The notes below the pieces were generated by a model. It had not been told where the DNA came from. It saw only the letters and a list, made by a program, of their open reading frames with translations, and made no database searches. Shown here piece by piece: positions 59,539 through 64,000 of a DNA stretch of 64,000 nt (the first letter of the stretch is position 1; every line of letters begins with the position of its first letter). Source of the stretch: Gleimia europaea ACS-120-V-Col10b (lineage in GTDB: Bacteria; Actinomycetota; Actinomycetes; Actinomycetales; Actinomycetaceae). The stretch covers positions 1,488,001 to 1,552,000 of the forward strand of contig NZ_KE150266.1 of the NCBI RefSeq assembly GCF_000411155.1, in the 5' to 3' direction. The position numbers were made by a program, and so were the translations under genes.

Positions 59539-60468
59539 ATGGCTGGGCAGAAAGTAATCCTCGTGGGGGTAGACGGGTCTGCAGAGGCCAACATGGCACT
59601 CGACTGGGCGGCGGCTCGCGCGAAAGAAGACGGCTCGCTCGTTCACGTTGTGTGTACCTACGCCCTCGCCTCGTATTCGGCAGCCGCCCTAGATGGGGGA
59701 TACGCCGCCCTTGACGATGACGCCCTCCAACAGGGTGCACAAAAAGCAGTTGATCACGGGTTGGAGCGGCTTCGCGGCCACGGCCTCACCGAAGTTACCG
59801 GCACTACTGAGCCTGGAGACGCCACGAGCGTCCTCGTGCAACTATCGGAAGAAGTAGATCTGATTGTCGTCGGGTCGCGCGGGGGCGGCGGTATTGCGGA
59901 TAGGCTTCTTGGCACCGTATCGTCAGCGCTTCCCGCCCATTCGAAATGCCCCGTCGTTGTGGTTCCGCGCCACACGTCTGGTTCTCCTTTCTGGCCTATT
60001 AAGCGCATCGTTGCTGGCGTTGACGGGTCACGTACCGCTCACAGCGCCCTCGAAAAGGCGGTTGATGAGGCCGCGCTGTGGGGCGCCCAGGTTGATGCCA
60101 TCGCCGCTGTTCCCATCGCCACGGGTGCTGGCATGCTCTCTTGGGTGCCTACAACCATCGACAGGGAGCGCCTCTACGAAGAAATGGAAGAAGAGCTTGC
60201 CGCGGCATGCGACAAGGTGGTTGGCAACCGCGATGTGACGGTTAAGCGACACATCATTGACGGGTCGCCTGCGGAGCTTCTGACCGAGTTTTCAACCGCT
60301 GTTGACCTCGTGGTTGTAGGGACGAGGGGACGAGGCGGGTTTGCTGGCCTGTTGCTCGGATCAACCTCGCAAATCGTACTAACTCACTCCACCTGCCCGG
60401 TTATGACCGTGCCGTCCGCACGCGGTAACGACTCTGCAAACTCGGCCACTGCGTGGGAGCGGCGCTAA
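59539..60468 (+). CDS. Universal stress protein, two UspA domains
   Basis: A 309-residue cytosolic protein with tandem UspA domains (about 5-150 and 155-300). Each carries an ATP-binding GxxG-x9-G(S/T) motif: VGSRGGGGIADRLLGTVS and VGTRGRGGFAGLLLGSTS. Such double Usp proteins are common in actinobacteria and respond to hypoxia or starvation. AAGGGAGG precedes the ATG by five bases. Confidence 0.92.
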   Translation: MAGQKVILVGVDGSAEANMALDWAAARAKEDGSLVHVVCTYALASYSAAALDGGYAALDDDALQQGAQKAVDHGLERLRGHGLTEVTGTTEPGDATSVLVQLSEEVDLIVVGSRGGGGIADRLLGTVSSALPAHSKCPVVVVPRHTSGSPFWPIKRIVAGVDGSRTAHSALEKAVDEAALWGAQVDAIAAVPIATGAGMLSWVPTTIDRERLYEEMEEELAAACDKVVGNRDVTVKRHIIDGSPAELLTEFSTAVDLVVVGTRGRGGFAGLLLGSTSQIVLTHSTCPVMTVPSARGNDSANSATAWERR

Positions 60469-60542
60469 CGCCTGCCGTTAATCACTTGGTGCCGGCGCAT
60501 TCACGTGCCGGCGCTCACTCGTGGTAGGCTTTTTCAGGTTGA

Positions 60543-60615
60543 GCCCTCGTAGCTCAGGGGATAGAGCACCGCTCTCCTAAAGCGGGTGTCGGACGTTCGA
60601 ATCGTCTCGGGGGCA
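60543..60615 (+). tRNA. tRNA-Arg (anticodon CCU)
   Basis: A full cloverleaf: acceptor GCCCTCG/CGGGGGC (one G-T pair), D arm GCTC/GAGC, anticodon stem CCGCT/AGCGG with loop CTCCTAA giving anticodon CCT at 60576-60578, five-base variable region, T arm GGACG/CGTCT with loop TTCGAAT. CCA is not encoded (CTT follows the discriminator A). It reads the rare AGG arginine codon. Confidence 0.95.
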
Positions 60616-60663
60616 CTTAAACGGCTTCATTTCAATGAAATGGTGAAACCTGGTGAGGCTTTA

Positions 60664-61221
60664 ATGGAAGAAAACTGCGAAGTTCCTGCCGTGGGTTTGC
60701 GCCGACTCCGCGCATCCGATGCGCCCGAGGTTTATCGGGCTTTCACGTCCAATGCCGATATGACGCGGCAAGGAGATGTCTTGACGCTGGCGCAAGCGCA
60801 GGCCTATACCGATGCGCTGATCAAACCGGACTCGCCTCATGAGGCGTGGGCCATCGTCCAAGCAGACATCCTGGTTGGCCTCGTATGCGTGTCTGCTGAC
60901 GAGGAGAACCTGAGCGGCTGGTTTTGGTATTGGATGACAGACGCCGCCCGTGGTCGCGGATGGATGAGTCGGGCCGCCGCGACGGTTGCCAACTGGGCGC
61001 TGACAACGCGCGGCCTGGAGCGTCTCGAACTTGGCCATCGGGTGAATAACCCCGCCTCGGGTGCCGTAGCTAAAAATGCGGGCTTCGTTAAGGAGGGGAC
61101 GGAGCGTCAGAAGTTCCTCATCGATGGGCAGCGGATCGACGTTGACACGTATGGGCGGCTTCAGTCCGACGCGCAACCCACAGTCGCAGAGCTCCCGCTA
61201 TTCGAAGATAAGGCCCTTTAG
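60664..61221 (+). CDS. GNAT-family N-acetyltransferase (RimJ/RimL-like)
   Basis: A 185-residue acetyltransferase. LRRLRASDAPEVYRAF opens the GNAT fold, the acetyl-CoA loop is WYWMTDAARGRGWMSRAAATV, and LGHRVNNPASGAVAKNAGFVKEGTERQKFLIDG is the classic RimJ/RimL C-terminal pattern. The ATG at 60664 has GAGG seven bases upstream. It begins 48 bases after the tRNA, and the open frame extends back through the tRNA without coding sense. The substrate (ribosomal protein, other protein or small molecule) is unknown. Confidence 0.85.
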   Translation: MEENCEVPAVGLRRLRASDAPEVYRAFTSNADMTRQGDVLTLAQAQAYTDALIKPDSPHEAWAIVQADILVGLVCVSADEENLSGWFWYWMTDAARGRGWMSRAAATVANWALTTRGLERLELGHRVNNPASGAVAKNAGFVKEGTERQKFLIDGQRIDVDTYGRLQSDAQPTVAELPLFEDKAL

Positions 61222-61301
61222 GCGTCTATCCACACCATCCTCGTAGGCTGGGCCATACACACCTCGTCAGTTCCAAGTAGCTTTTCAAGGCAAAGCCAGG
61301 C

Positions 61302-62009
61302 ATGGTGATCTATGTGAAAAAGATGAAGCCCGGCGACGCCCTCGTACTATTTGTTTTGCTCGCAATCGGCGTAACCGCAGCTATCTGGGCTGGAGTGATG
61401 CATCTTGACAGGTCGGCGGCTGAAGACGTACCCGTGTCGAAAGTACGCGACGAACTTTTGGCGCTTGAAGTTAGCGGGTGGGTGGATGCGCCGCCCTACG
61501 ATCGCGCGGAGTTTGGCGAGCCATGGGCTGACGTGGACATGAACGGGTGCGATACGCGAAATGACATATTGGCGCGCGACATGGATCGCGTGGTTTTTCG
61601 CCGTAACTCAACCTGTGTAGTGGCTGCCGGGATCTTGAACGATCCGTACACGGGCAACACGCTGTATTTTGAACGCGGAGATACAACGTCACCGCTGGTT
61701 CAAATCGACCACGTTGTACCGCTGTCCAACGCCTGGTTCGCGGGCGCCTGGCAGTGGGATTTAGCCAAGCGGGAACAGTTCGCTAACGACCCGCAAAACC
61801 TGTTAGCCGTAGATGGGCAAGCCAACGAAGAAAAAGCGAATCTGACGGCAGACAAATGGCTCCCTGAAAACTCTGACTACCACTGCGCGTATGTGGCCCG
61901 CCAAGTCCACGTGAAACACGTATGGGGGCTGAGCGTGAAAGAAAAGGAACGGCAAGCCATGATCGACGTGCTCTCCAAGTGCCCCGTGGTGGAAGTACCA
62001 GCCCCGTAG
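61302..62009 (+). CDS. Membrane-tethered HNH endonuclease (DUF1524/GmrSD-like)
   Basis: A 235-residue protein with an N-terminal membrane helix (about 11-31) or uncleaved signal, then an HNH nuclease domain of the DUF1524 type: CDTRNDILARD, a zinc/catalytic IDHVVPLSNAW motif and NDPQNLLAVDGQANEEKANLTADKWLP with the Asn-His elements. Family members are secreted or surface nucleases. A role in nutrient DNA scavenging or competition is inferred. Several possible starts (61302, 61323) differ only before the helix. Confidence 0.85.
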   Translation: MVIYVKKMKPGDALVLFVLLAIGVTAAIWAGVMHLDRSAAEDVPVSKVRDELLALEVSGWVDAPPYDRAEFGEPWADVDMNGCDTRNDILARDMDRVVFRRNSTCVVAAGILNDPYTGNTLYFERGDTTSPLVQIDHVVPLSNAWFAGAWQWDLAKREQFANDPQNLLAVDGQANEEKANLTADKWLPENSDYHCAYVARQVHVKHVWGLSVKEKERQAMIDVLSKCPVVEVPAP

Positions 62010-62200
62010 GTGCATCCTCCAGCAAATCCCGAGGGGATTACCTTGCGTGGAGCGGGGCGCGGGCAAGCTGGTGAACCCGACTCGCATAAAGGCAAACCTG
62101 CATGCGGCCAAGGGCGGAGAACCCAGTTTAGAGTTCCCCGCCGCCTGGTCAGCTAGCTACAGCCTCGTGAGACTAGCTGGTACTGCGAGGCCAAAGTCGG

Positions 62201-64000
62201 CTACTTGCGTAGCTGATCGATAATCTGGTTCAACGTCGATGACGGACGCATCACCGCAGAGGTTTTCTCCGGGTTCGGACGGTAGTAGCCGCCGATGTCT
62301 GCCGGATGTCCTTGCACGGCGATGAGCTCGTCGTTAATCTTGTCCGCGTTCTCGCGCAACGCAATCGCAACGGGAGCAAAAGCGCGGGCGAGGTCCGCGT
62401 CCTCAGTCTGGTTAGCCATAGCCTGTGCCCAATACACCGCCAGCCACATGTGCGAACTGCGGTTATCGATCTGGCCGAGCTTACGCGCCGGAGACTTGCC
62501 CTCGCTGAGCACCATCTCCGTAGCCTCATCGAGTGCAGAAGCGAGGATCTGTGCGCGCGGGTTGTTGTCAAAACGAGAGAGGTGGCGCAGTGACTCAGCC
62601 AGGGCAAGGAACTCGCCGAGCGAATCCCAGCGCAGATAGTTCTCCTTCAGCAACTGCTGCACGTGCTTGGGGGCGGATCCGCCCGCACCCGTTTCGAACA
62701 GGCCGCCACCATTCATTAGCGGCACCACTGAAAGCATCTTCGCGGACGTGCCCAGCTCAAGGATAGGGAACAGGTCCGTGTTGTAGTCGCGTAGCACGTT
62801 GCCCGTCACGCTAATCGTGTCTAAACCATCACGCATGCGTGCAACTGACAGCTTCGCCGCTTCAACCGGATCGAGGATCGAAATCGACAGGCCCTCCGTG
62901 TCGTGCTGGGGCAGGTACTTCTCCACCTTCTCAATGAGAGCGGCGTCGTGGGCGCGCTCAGGATCAAGCCAGAACACGGCCGGGGTGGAGGACAGGCGAG
63001 CGCGCGTCACCGCGAGCTTCACCCAATCGCGGATCGGCTCGTCCTTCGTCTGGCACGCGCGCCAAATATCGCCGGCCTGCACCTCGTGCGACATCAGCAC
63101 CTCGCCAGCCTCGTTCACAACCTCTACGGTGCCATCGGCGGGGATCTCGAACGTCTTGTCGTGCGATCCGTACTCTTCTGCCTTCTGCGCCATCAGGCCC
63201 ACGTTCGGAACCGTGCCCATCGTGCGTGGATCAAGCGCGCCGTTTGCCTGGCAATCCTCAATCACCGCTTGGTAGACGCCCGCGTAAGACGAATCTGGGA
63301 TAACGGCAATCGTGTCATCTTCCTCGCCGCTCGGGCCCCACAGCTTGCCACCATTGCGGATCATCGCGGGCATCGACGCGTCAATAATGACATCGGAAGG
63401 CACGTGCAGATTTGTGATGCCACGGTCCGAATCAACCATTGACAGGCGCGGGCCGGCCGCAATCGCGTCGTCGAACGCCTTGCGGATCTGCGCGCCGTCC
63501 TCTACCTCCCCCTCGTCAAGCGCGTTGAAAATCGTTCCCAGGCCATCATTGGGGGACAGGCCAGCTGCCTGCAACTGCGAGCCAAACTTGTCGAACACGT
63601 CCTGGAAGAAAACACGCACCACGTGGCCGAAAATGATCGGATCCGACACCTTCATCATCGTCGCTTTCAAATGCACCGAGAAGAGGACATCCTTCTCTTT
63701 CGCGCGCGCGATCTCGTTCGCGATGAACTCCTCAAGTGCCGCAACCGACATGAACGTGCCGTCAACAACCTCGCCCTCCAAAACTGGCAAGGATTCCTTC
63801 AGTACAATCGTTTCTCCATCGCGGCTGCGCAGACGAATCTGGAGCGTGTCAGCCTTATCAAGCACGATTGACTTTTCGTTGGATTTGAAGTCATTTGCGC
63901 CCATCGTGGTCACCTCGGTGGCCGAACTTATGCTCCACTGGCCCATGCGGTGAGGATTCTTGCGCGCGTAATTCTTCACAGCGATCGGAGCGCGCCGATC
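62201..64000 (-). CDS. icd: Isocitrate dehydrogenase, monomeric NADP type (5' end outside window)
   Basis: About 599 residues of the monomeric (IDH-II) enzyme, usually near 740, so roughly 140 N-terminal residues lie beyond the right edge. The frame stays open to the last base (DRRAPIA before [13 protein letters not shown]), proving it is cut by the window and not truncated in nature. Conserved parts seen are [57 protein letters not shown] and [16 protein letters not shown]. It converts isocitrate to 2-oxoglutarate with NADP in the TCA cycle. The gene is transcribed leftward and ends near the HNH gene. Confidence 0.95.
   Translation of the reverse strand, partial: DRRAPIAVKNYARKNPHRMGQWSISSATEVTTMGANDFKSNEKSIVLDKADTLQIRLRSRDGETIVLKESLPVLEGEVVDGTFMSVAALEEFIANEIARAKEKDVLFSVHLKATMMKVSDPIIFGHVVRVFFQDVFDKFGSQLQAAGLSPNDGLGTIFNALDEGEVEDGAQIRKAFDDAIAAGPRLSMVDSDRGITNLHVPSDVIIDASMPAMIRNGGKLWGPSGEEDDTIAVIPDSSYAGVYQAVIEDCQANGALDPRTMGTVPNVGLMAQKAEEYGSHDKTFEIPADGTVEVVNEAGEVLMSHEVQAGDIWRACQTKDEPIRDWVKLAVTRARLSSTPAVFWLDPERAHDAALIEKVEKYLPQHDTEGLSISILDPVEAAKLSVARMRDGLDTISVTGNVLRDYNTDLFPILELGTSAKMLSVVPLMNGGGLFETGAGGSAPKHVQQLLKENYLRWDSLGEFLALAESLRHLSRFDNNPRAQILASALDEATEMVLSEGKSPARKLGQIDNRSSHMWLAVYWAQAMANQTEDADLARAFAPVAIALRENADKINDELIAVQGHPADIGGYYRPNPEKTSAVMRPSSTLNQIIDQLRK

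Noticed and set aside
62010..62200. Possible riboswitch or RNA in the spacer between the HNH and icd genes
   Set aside because: Some segments look like cobalamin-riboswitch words (for example gctggtgaaccc), but the order and conserved cores are absent and the spacer lies between two convergent 3' ends.
62201..64000. Naturally truncated isocitrate dehydrogenase
   Set aside because: The frame is open and conserved up to the last base of the window, so the missing N-terminus is an edge effect.

Overview
The window is a chromosomal segment from an actinobacterium (Actinomycetota), most likely the Actinomycetaceae (Actinomyces/Trueperella/Arcanobacterium neighbourhood). Base composition is moderately G+C rich, and GTG and TTG starts are frequent. 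Lineage markers include a groEL without groES under two CIRCE operators, a WXG100 protein, a DUF3027 protein, the actinobacterial short ArgA, a monomeric isocitrate dehydrogenase, an LAKTG sortase substrate, a DtxR/IdeR regulator with every metal ligand in place, and the DUF2520-panC-panD-lysS order. The genus is inferred, not shown. Nothing looks like a phage, insertion sequence, CRISPR array or genomic island.

Layout. 1-10.9 kb is an inositol-type catabolic region. On the + strand lie iolG, a small membrane protein behind a hairpin-rich leader, a TauE-like permease, a second Gfo/Idh dehydrogenase, an IolT-like transporter and iolE. On the - strand is an operon iolC, a Cgl0159-type aldolase-fold protein and a zinc alcohol dehydrogenase. 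A GntR regulator sits divergent, and palindromes resembling the inositol-regulator motif lie in front of several of these units. 10.9-20.5 kb holds a YgjP-like metallopeptidase, a full-length AdhE whose alcohol dehydrogenase half has lost its metal ligands, a sortase-anchored 5'-nucleotidase, ung, a LytR_C protein and groEL. 20.5-34.3 kb holds an orphan WXG100 gene, an HD-like protein with a repetitive charged tail, a two-component system, a PH-domain pair, DUF2520-panC-panD, lysS, a Ktr/Trk potassium system and an MFS carrier.

34.4-39.4 kb is a second sugar-catabolic locus: SDR, DeoR regulator, FGGY kinase, 2-hydroxyacid dehydrogenase and class II aldolase, with a perfect palindromic operator. 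39.5-46.8 kb is glycerol metabolism: glpABC, glpK and a divergent SorC-type regulator. 46.8-52.1 kb holds argA and an envelope-stress-like operon (unknown membrane protein, TPM protein, PspA, NYN protein). 52.3-64 kb holds a cold-shock-domain protein, DUF3027, a purine permease, an MFS carrier, serC, dtxR, an NlpC/P60 hydrolase, a double-domain universal stress protein, tRNA-Arg(CCU), a GNAT acetyltransferase, a membrane-tethered HNH nuclease and the 3' part of icd, which runs off the right edge.

How it fits together. The gene set suggests a facultatively fermentative host-associated bacterium that feeds inositol, glycerol and another sugar or sugar acid into triose phosphates. GlpABC and AdhE fit low-oxygen growth. 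The features of most interest are the AdhE pseudo-domain, the structured leader at 1.1-1.3 kb, the shared operator motif of the inositol region, the degenerate HD/repeat protein, the unassigned kinase-dehydrogenase-aldolase operon and the TPM-PspA-NYN operon.
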